A stretch of DNA of 64,000 bases, taken from NCBI GenBank assembly GCA_009739215.1, contig VSJF01000001.1:1984001-2048000 (forward strand), read 5' to 3'. The DNA comes from Floccularia luteovirens (lineage: Eukaryota; Basidiomycota; Agaricomycetes; Agaricales; Squamanitaceae). Each line of letters begins with the position of its first letter. Within the stretch, counting starts at the first letter, position 1. A program made the translations under genes and the position numbers. Of this stretch, positions 11,305-23,700 are shown in pieces. The notes under the pieces were generated by a model, which saw only the letters and a list, made by a program, of their open reading frames with translations, had not been told where the DNA came from and searched no databases.

Positions 11305-13141
11305 ATGCTTACATTTCCTGTTGAACTCTTGTACAAGGTCTTGGAAATTTTGGACCACAAGTCCTTGTTACTCTGTCGGCAGGTGAGATAATCATATCAC
11401 ACTATCTCTAGGATTCTGTTCAGTATTTTGCTCCGCAGGTGTGCCGCGATTTCTTGGATTTCATTGACAGCAGCTCGTCTCTGCAATACACGATTAATCT
11501 TGCTATCTCTGGCCAAGAAGACGGGCCGACAAGTGTCCTGAGTGTATCTCAACGTCTGCAAATTCTAAAACAATATCAGTCTGCATGGGATAACTTAAAA
11601 TGGACGAGTGACGCTTGTGTCAAACTTCTTAACGGCGACCTATGGGAGTTGTATGGCGGCATTTTGGCTCAAAGTACACCTAATCGCACCCTCGTTTTCC
11701 GTCAGCTGCCTTCCCAAATACGTTCCATCGAAGAAAGGGTATGGTCTATTGCCCCCTCCACGTTTGGCTTCCGCATACGGGATTTCGCACTGGATCCGTC
11801 CCAGGACCTCCTTGTACTAATCGAGGCTCGGAGGTAAATCAGAGTTTGCTTCATGAGGTTATTTTTTAACTTATAATGTGAAAAGGTCAGGTCACAATGC
11901 AGACCATACACACCGCTTTCATTTGCGTACTCTATCGACAGGAGCTCCACATCCACTGGCACCCCAAGGCTCATGCTTTTGCCATGTCCAGGGCACAAAC
12001 AACTCTCAGATATCATACACCATACAGATTTCTGGGGAACATATATGTGCATCATATAATGAAAATGACAGCAATGAGTTGTTAATATGGCAATGGAAGA
12101 CGTCTCAGCTCGAACTGGTGAGTACAGATTAACTCCTTTGTGAATTTAAATAAACGTGTAAAGAACATTGCTTCTGGCGAAGTCCAATCGTTTGCATTTC
12201 TTTCCGAGGAGCATGTCCTTCTAGCAGCCCTCAGATGGTCCGATGAGATTGACGAAGTAGTCCCCTGCTTGGTGGTCGTGAATTTCCTAGAACAGTCTAA
12301 AGAAAGATGTACCATCAATGATCTAGACCACGCTATCATGCTCGAATATCCTTCTTTCCAGGACGGTGCAGAGCCTCTGGGTATCCAAATTCGTTCAGAC
12401 CCATCTCCCACTTGGGTACCAAACTCAAATCTTCAAGTCCCTTTCTTCACTGCCCCGAGCCACAGAATCTTCGTTGTTTCAATTTGGTTCCACATAGAAG
12501 GGACCATACATCGTGTTGTCAATTTCATTCCGTGGAGTTCTCTGCGGACTTGTATCAACACTTGTGAGCCCAGCGGTATGAAACGCATATCTTGGGAGAA
12601 GTGGGGTCGAGCTGGCAGTCGATTATTATATTCAGATCAACATCATCCTCATTCGGTTGTGTGGGTGTGCTATGTATTCGGGTCGAAATATGCTACCATC
12701 GAGTTTGAAAGGACCGGAGGTTCCGTACGATATATGGCATCTGTATACGATTTCAATCAACTGTCACTGCGATATAACCTCCACACGGAAGGTACTCAAG
12801 AATCTGTACAACAAGAACAGGAAGCTTCATCGTCCAACCTCAACGTCAACAACGACATACAAACGAAATATGTGGTAGAACCGACTGTTTTTCCCTCAGG
12901 AGAGTTTTTCCAAGATGAAATACGGTCTTCATTGCCATACTGCGTCCGGCACTTTCCTCTACAGCATCTATCGCCGGAACCACGCAATACTTCCTTGATG
13001 TGCAGTGAAGACAGCTTGATAATTGTAGATGTGTGTACCGCTGTTTCCTGTTCATTTCACAAGGTTCTAATCACAGACATCTCTGCTGTAGAAGAACAGA
13101 AATCGCAATCAATTCCGCATCTTGACGTTTTAGGCAAATAG
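11305..13141 (+). CDS. F-box domain protein of a basidiomycete-expanded type
   Basis: Exons 11305-11382, 11439-11833, 11886-12117, 12164-13141 (560 aa). The start MLTFPVELLYKVLEILDHKSLLLCRQVCRDFLDFI is a typical F-box: Pro at position 5, the LL...CR.VC core, then the helix end across intron 1. The remaining 500 residues contain short beta-like segments (LLIWQWKT, IFVVSIWFHI, VVWVCYVFG) as in the beta-propeller-like C-terminal regions of the many F-box proteins in Agaricomycetes. F-box proteins bind Skp1 in SCF ubiquitin ligases; the substrate is unknown. An intron splits the F-box after residue 26, which is common for these genes. No known orthologue recognised. Confidence 0.85.
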
Positions 13142-13643
13142 TGAAATCGATTGGATATCGATGAGGTCCGTATTGAAAATCGTGTGTATGCAGGGGGGGA
13201 AAGAAGTCAGGTCAATTGTTTTAGAGTATTTTTGTGCACGTACCTGGCGTAGCCGGCTCTATGAGACCAATAGCTGCGTAACATGAAGACACGTTTAAGA
13301 AGGTTAACTAGAATACTCAGGGAAGTATGATGGGCAAACGTATGTAAAGAGAAACAGCTTCAAACAGCATATTCCACCGATATTACTTACCAGCAGTGCC
13401 GTATGATTGATCTAAGTTTAGTTTGTATTGCGCGAAATGAGCTATTCGTCTAACTAAGAATCAGATGTGCAACTACAGCAATTGGGGACCAATAGGGTGA
13501 AAAGAAACATCTTATCTTATCTGATAAAAATTTGCCTCTAATCACAGCGTTTTTATTGCTCTCACAGCTTCAAACCACTTAAAACTCCTCCAAGGCCCTT
13601 ATGCTCCTTCGTCCCCCATTCTCTCTCTTCCCTCTTTCTTACT
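13142..13643. other. intergenic: F-box 3' flank and ARG2 promoter
   Basis: This stretch of 502 bp separates two genes on the + strand. Near the ARG2 start the sequence is pyrimidine-rich (CTTCAAACCACTTAAAACTCC onward, then CTCTCTCTTCCCTCTTTCTT at 13620-13639), typical of a fungal 5' UTR. I see no gene. Confidence 0.5.
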
Positions 13644-15620
13644 ATGATAGCTCAACATCAAGCCTCGCGTGCTCTTACTCTTGCTGCCCGTAACGCACAG
13701 CGATCACATACTTTCAAAGCTTTCTATGCTGTAAGATTTTCACACTTGTGCCTTTTTACTTTTATTGAGTACTGTTACTATTCAGACTATAAAAGGATGG
13801 CGGACTCCGGTCAAAGAGACGGACGATGCACCACCTTCAGAAAAAGTAAGATGATCAATCAATTTTCTCAATGCACTAAAACTAAACAATTTAACTAGGA
13901 CTTTATTTTGTCCATTTTACGAGCCAATCCCTCCTTGAGGGATAGTCAGGCGTATTTCCAGTCGTTCACTCGACAATTACCACCCAAAGTCACCTTGCCT
14001 GATCTCATCATTCCCCCTCCTCCTTCTACACTACAATCAGTAGCCAAATCAATACCGAACACCAACATTGAACTACCCAAACCGAGTCCTGTAATTTCCT
14101 CAATCCTAGATCCTGTTTATAGGCGCACGGCTCTCGTCAAAATACAAGGTCCATTCTCCGATGTCCAACTAGATAGCATTACCCGCGGTCTGGTATACCT
14201 AGAAAAACTCGGGCTCGTCAGCGTAATCGTCGTGGAGAACGAAGAACTCCCTCGTGGAGAACAAGATGAGCGTAACGCTGTTACAGAAGAGACGATGCGA
14301 ATCGTCCATAGCCTTGAGAAAAATGGTGCCAGGGCTCGACCCGTCGTTGGTGCTGTTGTGAGGCTGGGCCCAATGCCTAATGACGAGCCGTCACCGGACC
14401 GTGATTTTATATCTCCAGAAACGCATACCCTTGCTCCTGATTTGATTCCTATCCGTTCCGCTCTTCGTGCGGGAGAAATTCCCGTTATATCCCCGTTTGC
14501 CCTAGATTCCTTCTGCCGTTCTGTTCGTGTGGATGCAAACGATGTCATTGCCGGGCTGGCCCGTGGAATGGTCGAAGCTGCTGCCCAAGATAACGCCAAC
14601 CTCTCCCGTTTTAACGATGGCCTGATGGACTTCTCCGAGGAAGTTGACTTGACTCCCCTCCGTCTTATGATCATTGACCGTCATGGGGGAGTACCGTCCT
14701 ATGCACGTTCAGGATACCCCCATCTCTTGATCAACCTTACATCAGAATTCCAGCACATTCACGAAACATTCAGCCCACAATGGCGCGACTCACATCCTAC
14801 GGCATTGTCAAATCTTGCCCTTGCTCGCACATGTCTGAAATATATGCCTGCTACATCATCCGCTGTCATGGTTTCCCATAAATCACCAAGCTCTCTCATT
14901 GGCAATTTGATCACAAACAAGCCTGCTGTGAGCTCAAGTTTACCTCATGCCCTCCTCCAAGGCAACAGGAAGCTCACCCCACATACCCCTACATTATTGA
15001 GACGTGGCCTTCCTGTGCAAGTCGTTCGATCAGTTGAAGAAATAGATAAAACGAAGATGAATCACCTCCTTGAACAGTCTTTCAAGAAAACGCTTGATGC
15101 CGAGTCATTTTATCATCGCCTGGATAATACTCTTGACTTTGTTATTGTCGCCGGCGATTATTCTGGAGCCGCAATCGTCACGAATGAGCCATGCCCAGAA
15201 TCATCTGTGCCAATCTCCTACCTCGACAAATTCGCTGTTCTACCTGAGAACCAAGGAGATGGCACGGTCGACTTCTTATGGGTTGCCTTGCACGATGAGT
15301 CCTATGGCCTAGGTCATCCATTCTCTGCAAATCCAAACGGCGGACGTGGAGGAGAGGGAGAGGGTCGTGATTTGGTTTGGCGCAGCAGAGCCGACAACCC
15401 GGTCAACAAGTGGTACTTCGAGAGAAGTACTGGGCACTTGAGAATGGGCCCGTGGGTACTCTTCTGGTGTGATGCTGAGAAACGTCTTAAAATCGAAGAA
15501 GGACGACGAGGAAGTGCCGGTCTCTCATATGTTGAGGGATGGGAGGAGGGTAGACTCCTCAAATGGGCCGGCACTGTGTCGAAAATACCTTCAAGTTGGA
15601 AAGCAACCAAAAGCAATTAG
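13644..15620 (+). CDS. ARG2: mitochondrial N-acetylglutamate synthase (amino-acid N-acetyltransferase)
   Basis: Exons 13644-13730, 13786-13845, 13899-15620 (622 aa). The N-terminus MIAQHQASRALTLAARNAQRS is rich in Arg and Ala and lacks acids, as expected for a mitochondrial presequence. The body shows the kinase-like half of the family (LVKIQGPFSDVQLDSITRGLVYLEKLGLVSVIVVE) and a C-terminal vertebrate-type NAT domain (DFVIVAGDYSGAAIVTNE, LDKFAVLPENQGDGTVDFLW, SRADNPVNKWYFERSTGHLR). It makes N-acetylglutamate from glutamate and acetyl-CoA, the first step of arginine synthesis in the matrix; in fungi the enzyme works with the acetylglutamate kinase and is usually arginine-inhibited (family knowledge). 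Intron positions near the 5' end fit the DFILSILRANPSLRD start of the conserved part. Confidence 0.93.
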
Positions 15621-15898
15621 CCTGTAATCTACTTATTACTGTAATGTTTCGTACTGATCAAGAAGAAAACATATAAGGACCATATAAATAGCAATGTTTT
15701 GTCTGATTTTTTCGGCTAGACTTTTAGTTTTTGCATAGATATTTCCAATGATGTATAAGCTGAATCTTTAATTGAAATGGATTAAATGTTATTTTGCAGA
15801 GGATGCAGAAAAATAAATTATTGTATCAATACCACAATCAGTCTATAATCTACCATTCTAGACTTCACATAACCATAGCTGCCCGGGTGAAGCTGGTA

Positions 15899-17267
15899 TT
15901 AGAAAAATTTGTCCATAAGTTTTCTAGATGCTTCAACGCCGAGCTGAGAAATTCTTGAATCATCTGAATGAGGAAAAAGAGACCTCAGGGACTTACGAAA
16001 GTTGCAGCATTAGCCGGGAATGCCTATCAGTGTCATTAGAAAGAGTATACATGTCGAAACTTGTCATGATAGCTCACTCTAGCCATGGCTGGTCCAAATC
16101 CTTTCCACAAGGCACGTATACCATCTTGTGCGATGGTCTTGCGGGCACAGTCTAACATTCCCGAGTAGGTTCCTGTTGGCGCGGACTGAATCCGGGATTT
16201 CAATACCTGTCATGTTGATGAAAGATGTCAGAATGACTTGACAACTTCTATCAAGTTTATGTTCCGTACATCGGGGGGTATAGCTAGAGACCACATGGCA
16301 ACGCCAGCAGTTCCTCCGGCGATTATCACAGCACCAAGATTGAGGTCAACGGGAGAGGAGCCTGCAGGAGTCAAGAACTTCTTCGTGACTTCATAAGCAG
16401 CGAAGTATCTGCGATTGAAAAGCAAGGTTCATCCAATGCGAAAGCATTTAGTCAACTGAGATACGCACGCTGCGCTCCCTGGTCCGTCTCGCGCCAGCGT
16501 AGCGGTAGTACCGCGGAATATACTTCGCATGCCACCTTCCTTGTAAAGATGTTTGAGTACATCAATGACCCCTTTGTATTTTTGTTCTGAACCGCCCTGT
16601 CCTTGCACCTATCAAATAACCAGGACATCAGAAATAGAAGAAAAAAATATTCCCCCTGTAATGATTACCTGCAAAAGGACCTTTGCTCTCTCGACAGGGG
16701 CTGTCACGGCAGTTGTCGGAACTGCTGACAGGAATCCAGCAAGCGCCAACTCTGGGACACTCAGCGATTCGCTGGTCCGTTTTGGTGTCAAGGCAAAGAT
16801 GAGTTGTTTTGAGGCGTCATATGCCTAGGCAAATTAAGTTATACGGCTTTACATTTCATCACAATTCACCCACCCAGAATGATATTGCAAATATAGGGGT
16901 CACACCAAGGAGCGGTGGCACAATCCCTCGGTAAAGCCTTGAGTGTTTTTTCTGGTCAGGAAGGGATCAATGTCATGCGGAGTATACCACATACCCAGTG
17001 ACACCATCCCGAGCCAACGTCTTTTTCACCACATCTATAGCACCAGTATATGTTCCCGGTCCTGCAGTCTGCAGTCTTGTCTTCGTCAAATCGAACGGAT
17101 GTCCTAAACTCAGAGTTCCGTGGAAGATTGTATCATTTAGACATGAAAAAGAACGCACCGACAAGAACTGCAGAGGCACCACCGAAGCCTCCAGCAATGA
17201 AGGATTTGGCCGAATCGGCCGCTGATACCCGGCTCTCTTCAACGGCTGGTGCTTCGTTGCTCTGCAT
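15899..17267 (-). CDS. CRC1: mitochondrial carnitine/acylcarnitine carrier (SLC25A20-like)
   Basis: Exons, 5' to 3': 17267-17159, 17103-16995, 16937-16874, 16824-16669, 16608-16469, 16408-16270, 16206-16078, 16023-15997, 15943-15899 (305 aa). All three carrier repeats are present with Px[DE]xx[KR]-type signatures: [22 protein letters not shown] and PPDVLKSRIQ, each followed by the matrix-helix [18 protein letters not shown] or GTYSGMLDC pattern. The combination [14 protein letters not shown] and [15 protein letters not shown] matches the carnitine/acylcarnitine branch, which exchanges acylcarnitine for carnitine across the inner mitochondrial membrane and feeds acetyl or acyl groups to the matrix. 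The start was set at [12 protein letters not shown] because upstream open frame lacks ATG in frame. The last coding exon is 45 nt, ending MDKFF. Confidence 0.9.
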
Positions 17268-17619
17268 GTTGTGGTATAAGCAGCAGACAATAAAAATAAG
17301 GTTGACTGACCATTGAATGTCGGAAGTCTGAGGGTGGGGACTATTGAAAATTTTGTATGCTCGTCGGTTTGTACTTGGGGCTGATTGGAAAATCTTGCCA
17401 ATGGCTGAATTCACATGCTATTTGCTTCCTACCTGACTTTTATCCGATCAAACTCCTGCGAGCCCACCGTTGGCAGTTAGATCGGCAAAGCGATTTCAGT
17501 AAAGAGCGAATATGTACAATATATATGTAAGAACAAGTAGCACCGTCTAATCCACTCATTAGTTACATCTAATTACACCTTCGACGTACATTGTTTTATG
17601 TGTATATACGTCTTGCCAT
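17268..17619. other. intergenic: carrier promoter and FAS1 gene 3' flank
   Basis: This gap of 352 bp lies upstream of the carrier start and downstream of the FAS1-protein stop, both on the minus strand. It is AT-rich and I see no gene. Open frames reaching into 17414 from the carrier exon lack an ATG. Confidence 0.5.
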
Positions 17620-20452
17620 CTATGGATCATCGTCCCGTCCGAATCCACCAACTGGCTCATATGTTGCCTCTGTGGTATCTCGTTGCCACAGTATTCTTAC
17701 ACCGTAGAAGAACAGGCAGATTAAAACGACGCCAACCACACAAACTGCGCTGGGTGCCCCGTACTCGATCCACCATGGGGGTTGATACGGCATAAGCACT
17801 CGATCGATCTGAATAACTCCTCCCGTACCCCCACCAGTTGTTGACCGACCCCATGAAATAACACGTGCCCAATTCGCATTACCGTCTTTACCACGTCCAC
17901 CCTTAATGCCAACTAGATATTCCTTGTCTTCGGCATTTTGGCGGAAAACGACGTCACCGTATGATGAGGTAGGCGATCGGAGAGTATTAAAAGCGCCCGC
18001 ATTATCCATATCCAGAGGTCGGTTATTGTTTAGCGTTTCGTTTTCCTCTATCAGACTTGGGATTGTGGAGGGAGGGGGAATAAGATGTTGGGTGACGATA
18101 CCTTTCAACACATCAGCGTTAGCATACAGCTCGGTCAGGTTGTACTCCTTGAAAGCGTCATCGGTAGGACATAACAAAGTCCAGCCGCCGGGACTAAGTG
18201 TCTTGTCTGCGAGGTTTGCGAGATTAGGGTCGTCGGGTGGGATTGTCCCGTTCAATACCCAATCGAAACCCGCTTTGTTGATAAGTGTAGCCATGGTACT
18301 GCCTTTCGCTGCCTTCATTAACTTGCCAACAGTCAATTCTACCGAACGGGGGATGAGGATATCCGAGAGTTCATGGACCACACCTGTCTGTGTAAGGATG
18401 TCGCGTGGGTATAACTCTGCTCTCATGCCCGCCCAGCCACCACTGGAACTGATGTACACTGTGCCATTTTTGAGGCGATCAGCTTTTATGTCACTTCCTT
18501 CTAAGGTGGCAAACGAGTGAAGAGAACCATTCTGAAGGGAACTAGCATATTCGACGCTATCCAAGGCGTGATGTAAGAGAACATTTTCAAGATCCCGCTT
18601 TGACGAAGGAGCGAGTAAGTGTGCGCTAACAAGTAGGCCTAAACGTTTGAATGCGATATTTTGAGGTATGAGAAGTGATGTGCGAGGTGTTTTCTTGAAT
18701 GTTTCTGCCTGAGAAGTAGAGAAAACGGCAGCAATAAAAGATGACAGCTCTAGGAAAGGTAGGATAGTCTGCAAGGAGTCTGCAGGAGGAACCAGAGGCC
18801 GGGAAAGGAAGTAGATTATGGTATTGGTATTGTTGGTTTTGACTAGGGTAGTGTGTTGATAAGGCTAAGAAGACGAAGAAAGAAAAAAACGCACCAGGAT
18901 CACCGATAATTCCTGCACCACCAAACCTGATTGTCTTCAAGTCCGGCTGATTATTGTGTTCTGAACCAACTTCGATGCCTAGTACTTGCTTTCCTCCATC
19001 TAAACCTTCTTCTTCCAAAGCAGTTTCGAGTAACATCCCATTCTTTAAATCAGAAGGTGACCATTTGCCAGGAATAAAATGGTATTGCAAAAGTTTTTTC
19101 AACTCTGCCGAACCACGTTCCGGAAGTTCGGCGCCGCCAAAAAAAGACAAGACATCATCTTGTGGGGCCAGTATCGTATATTTAGAACTCGTGTCATTTA
19201 TGAGCGAAGTAAGGCCAACCGAATGGAGAAGAGAAACAAATGATGTGCAATTTAAGGCAAGAAGATATTTTTCTGGGGTCAACTTAAGTAACTCTGGAGG
19301 AAAGAGTAGAGACGAGACGAGATGCAAGACACCATTAGAAGCGTAAATATCTGGGTGAACGAGGGTGGCGCCTGAAACCGTGGTTTTTTTTGAAGATACT
19401 TTGATTTCAAGGTTTGTTCCATTAATCGTCTTTACTATAGTAGTTTTAGTTTTGGTTGATCCCAATACATAGAAGAGCTATATACCATTCGATAAGGGTT
19501 CAAATGAGTCGGTATACCTGACGCGGTTCTCAACGACTGCATGCATATTGAAGATTCGTGTGAGGTCGTCAGTTGCAAATTCGCTTTCAAGATAAAGTCG
19601 TTCATAATGGTCCAAGGCTTCCCAAGCTGTGTCTATAGGTAAGAATAGAGTTAATGCAGGAGTTGATCTGAGCATTTTCTTGATAGCAGGGGTCAGAATT
19701 TTGTAGAAATATGACGTCAATGGCTGCTGTGACACTACTTGAACTAGAATGCAAGATGTCAGATGGTAAAAGACAGGTTCCTGTATGTATCCCTACACAC
19801 CTAGATCAGGGGGTGTCGTTATGACATCTGAAATGCCCAGCAATACACCATTTCCAGCATCTTGTAGGTCTTTCACTACTTTAACGCCTCCCTTCCCAAA
19901 TGCGTCGACACCAACTCGGATCGAGTCGTCGCGTTTTGACAGTCTAATAAGTTGTGGTTCACCTCCAAGTGTGCCGCCTGGAACTGGCATCCACGGGGGA
20001 TGTGGCGGGGGCTCATGCGAGGGGGGTTTAAGAGGAGTGCGTGGAAAGAGTAGAGTTTTGTTCACGAGAGGGACATCCCCTACATCGGCAGTGGAAATTG
20101 AATTATTGAGAAGGTGATAGAAGAGCTGCTGCCTGAGTTCTTCTTGTATATTGTCAGTTAAAGTCGTGTCATTGTCAACACGCCACGATGGATTAGTTGA
20201 AGCATACCGCTTAATGGCGCTATTTGTGGGTGCGAACAGAGTGCTGCCATTAAGTCGATTTAAAGTTGGAATGAGCTTTGCTCGTTGAAGCAGTTTTATG
20301 AGGGAATCATAGTCAGGGTCATTGCCAAGAGCATCGACCAAAGTCAAGCTGGAGGCAGATGGAGATTGTTCTAGAGGGAACTGTTCTGCGTAGGAGAAAG
20401 GAAGAAGTAGGAGAGCCAGGAGAGTAGCGGGGAGACATGCTCCGAGGTGCAT
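17620..20452 (-). CDS. membrane-anchored protein with about five fasciclin (FAS1) repeats
   Basis: Exons, 5' to 3': 20452-19801, 19743-19486, 19434-18895, 18842-17620 (890 aa). Residues 1-22 form a signal peptide (hydrophobic core TLLALLLLPFSYA). FAS1-like units begin at about ALGNDPDYDSLIKLLQ, QPLTSYFYKILTPAIKKML, NCTSFVSLLHSVGLTSLI, LSSFIAAVFSTSQAETF and GSTMATLINKAGFDWVL, each with a hydrophobic strand such as STLFAPTNSA, LTLFLPIDTAW, YTILAPQDD, TSLLIPQN or WTLLCPTDDAF. N-glycosylation sequons are frequent (NGS, NDT, NNS, NKT, NGT). A C-terminal helix (SAVCVVGVVLICLFFYGVRIL) with a short acidic tail ends the protein. FAS1 proteins mediate adhesion; the fungal ones sit at the cell surface or vacuole. 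Role inferred from architecture only. Confidence 0.88.
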
Positions 20453-20470
20453 GGCAGAGAGAACGGTATG

Positions 20471-20510
20471 AGAGTGAGAGTGAGTAGTGAGTGTGAGTGA
20501 GTGAGAGAGT
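20471..20510. repeat. GTGA/GAGA microsatellite upstream of the FAS1 gene
   Basis: An imperfect GTGAG repeat occupies about 40 bp starting 18 bp upstream of the FAS1-gene ATG. On the coding strand it is a CT-rich tract of the type often seen in strong fungal promoters or 5' UTRs. Confidence 0.85.
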
Positions 20511-20720
20511 CAATTGCGCAGAGTCTCAAAGTAAGGCGTATGACGTAATTATATTTATATAATTTATTATTATTTATTAGTAGCTTTTATCTGCTTCATT
20601 AATATTCTACCCAAGAGATTTATCGTATCACCCATCCCTTCTACCCTTTGCAATCGTTCAATCGCTCTCTCAACACTGTACATTTATTTAGCTACGTCCA
20701 GAGCATTTAACAACTCCTTC

Positions 20721-23700
20721 TTACCTCTTCGGTCCTTTTGCAACCACAGGACAGTCCTTGATCAGGTGGACCGTCTCATTGCACACCAGGCATGCAGGAC
20801 CGGATGGCTTGTGTTTCTTCTTCATACCCTGCTCTATAGGTGGGAGTGATGATGTACGCTTAGACGACCCCGCAGTGGCGTTTAATCGGCTCGATGTTCC
20901 GGTAATTTGTGTATCACACGTCCCATTCTCTCTAGGCGTTCGCGTTATTGGCCGCACATGGGTGTTTGTCTTGGATCCTTTAGTGGCCTTCTGAACTGGA
21001 TGCAAAGGTTGTCCAGCAATTAGAGAGAGGCGCCCCCTGCGGTGTAGAATTTCATCGATAGCCCGGATTGCTGCGCTCTATTGGAAAGGTCAAGTTACAA
21101 AATGAGTACATGATGGGGAAGAAGGAAAACTGACCCTATCCTCCCAAGGTTCATCATTCGCGTGCGAAATGATCATTTCCCGATATTTCGCAAGGTTTTC
21201 AGAGCGCTCAGTCATCGGACATTTCCCAAGACCAACCCCATGACGGGTTTTACAAAGGCCGCATCGATACTTCGTATTATTTTGCTTGGGCACTGGAACA
21301 TCGGACGGTTTATTATACGTTGCGTCGACTTTATAATATTGAGATGTTGACTGTTGCTGTTGATTAACCTCGGTTATTTCTATATCATCTATAATATATT
21401 GCTCCTTTGCAAAATCACTGTCGTCACTATCACTGTTGTTGTCAGATCCAAGATACGCTGAGTGATCCGACCCAGTTTCTCGCTCATTGGCTTTACGGCC
21501 TTTGTTAGGTGATTTCTGTCCCAGATTGTCCTCAACTATATTCATCTTAGTCTGTAGAGAGGTTGATATGAGCTAAGGAACCGACGCAGGACTTTTATTT
21601 TACCTTTGCAGCATCAGCAGCTTTGCGACGTACACCCCTGCCAGACGATGTAATCTCTTGGGTTATCTGTTTGTTACGTTCCTCCGTTATCTTCTGCAAG
21701 GTTTGCGCCCACGAGTCTGTCTGGTCTTCGTCCTCCACTTCCTCCATAGAGTTCTTGTCTGCCGCCCATATCTTTGCAAAAGAAAAAGAGAGGCCACCCT
21801 CCGGAGTCGCTTCCTGGTCTCCTTCTTTCTCCGTCTTCTCAATAAGGTTATCAATGTCGTGGTCAGTATCTGCGGTGCCGGTGAATAATCGTCTTTATAG
21901 GAAGTATACAAGGATACTATACATATAATATCTCGTGCGCTTTGATCTTCTTCGAACAACGCTTGGGCACCATATGTAAGGATCGATTGAAAGTCACTTC
22001 CCCCATTGTCCTCATCATCATCCATCTTCTGGACGATAACATGATCGAGGATCAACTTCTTTTTCCCGATTTGCATGATACGTTCTAAATTCGAATAGGT
22101 AAAGAATGCCGAATCAATGATACGAGTGAAGCGTTAACTTGCCTTCAGCAGATTCTTTTACCATAAGCTTGAATACGAGGCACGTCTTTTCTTGGCCGTA
22201 TCTGTAAGCCCTTGCAATCGCCTATAGGCGAAGAGTCAGTAGAGATCATTAGTTAACGACTAGATTTATTCTTACTTGCAAATCCTATGACGATGAACAA
22301 CAATGAAGGATTAATAAGATAAAATAACGCACTTGATGAGGGTTGAAATCGGGATCGAAGATAATCACAGTATCCGCGCTCTGTTCATCTGTCCATCAGT
22401 AGGTAAACACTTCACAGTGAATATAGGCTGACAAAGAGATTTATTCCAACTCCCTAGAATTTAACTGTGAGATAGGAACATGGAACCAGATAAGGAACAT
22501 ACACCAGCACGGGTAGTAAGCAAATAAATGAAAACGTCTGACCCAGCACGGTTGAACTCGTCCATGCCTTTTTGCCTCTCAGTGCCTTTTGTGGAACCAT
22601 CCTTCCCTCGACTTATCAACATAGACACTGAATGGGTTGAGAAATAACTTACCAGTCTCGAGAATTTGAATCCCTCACCTACAAGAAAATCTTCGATTAC
22701 ATTGAGTGCAATAACAAACTACGCGTCATGAATTAATTATTTGTTTGGTAATCAATTAGAAATATCCTCACCTGGCTGAAGAGCAGAACACGGTGACCGC
22801 GTTCTCTGAGCTTCGGAAGGCAATATTTTGAGGAGACGCAGTTTCGCACTCGCATCGATCAGTTTATCATGCGATTCGCGGCTATCGAGGCCTGGTGGTT
22901 CAATGCCTTCGGCGTATAGATATGGGTGTTGTAAACATCTGAAATGTGTCAGTAAAATTCACAGTGGATACTAGGAAAGAGCGTACTTTCTCAACTGCAT
23001 GAGAACATTATTAATTCTCCCCTTCGTTACACCAGAAACCTTGTTAGGCAGTGTTAATCCTTGCAGCAACTCTGAGTTGTGACCTAGATATTCAAATGTT
23101 TGCCTTGTTTGGTCATCATCGGATTAAAAAAAGGATACGCACTCAAAATGGATCGATAAATCTCCTTCTGCAAAGGGGCCATTGACACAGGCACAATCAC
23201 CTCGTTCTGTTGAATTTGATCAAATCTATCACCCTGAAATACATATGAATCAATCTTACCTTAGGAGGCAATTTCAAAACTTCACTCTTAATGCGACGTA
23301 GAAAGTATGGCCTTAGTCTGTTATGGAGATCTTTGATAAGTTCTTCTGTCAACTCTTCGTGTTCTTTTTCGAGAGCTTCTAGATCATGCCATTCCTCGGG
23401 GTCGAGGAAGTTCATTAGGTTGAACAGCTCTCTTATATTGTTGTTCAAAGGAGTCTTTAAGGAAAAAATTAGTTTAGATTGTCAAAACGAGCAGGATTTA
23501 TAATTACTCCAGTCATGATGACTCGATGAACACTATTGAGTTCATTCAGCTTCTTGAACAACAAGCTGCTATCATTTTTCACTGCCAAGGTGTAGGAAAA
23601 TTTGATCTTGCGTAAGATAATCAATAACACAAAAAGGATAACTCACGTCGTTGACCTTCATCAACAACTAGGACCTAACCGCGACAGCAAACTATGAATG

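Noticed and set aside
14117..14674. 185-codon open frame on the minus strand within ARG2
   Set aside because: It is Arg/Ser-rich antisense of a well-supported coding exon; no independent support.
17906..18520. 204-codon open frame on the + strand within the FAS1 gene
   Set aside because: Antisense to two FAS1 repeats with clear motifs; composition typical of a shadow frame.
20471..20510. GTGA repeats as a telomere- or CRISPR-like array
   Set aside because: Imperfect short microsatellite in a promoter; no spacers and no telomeric unit.
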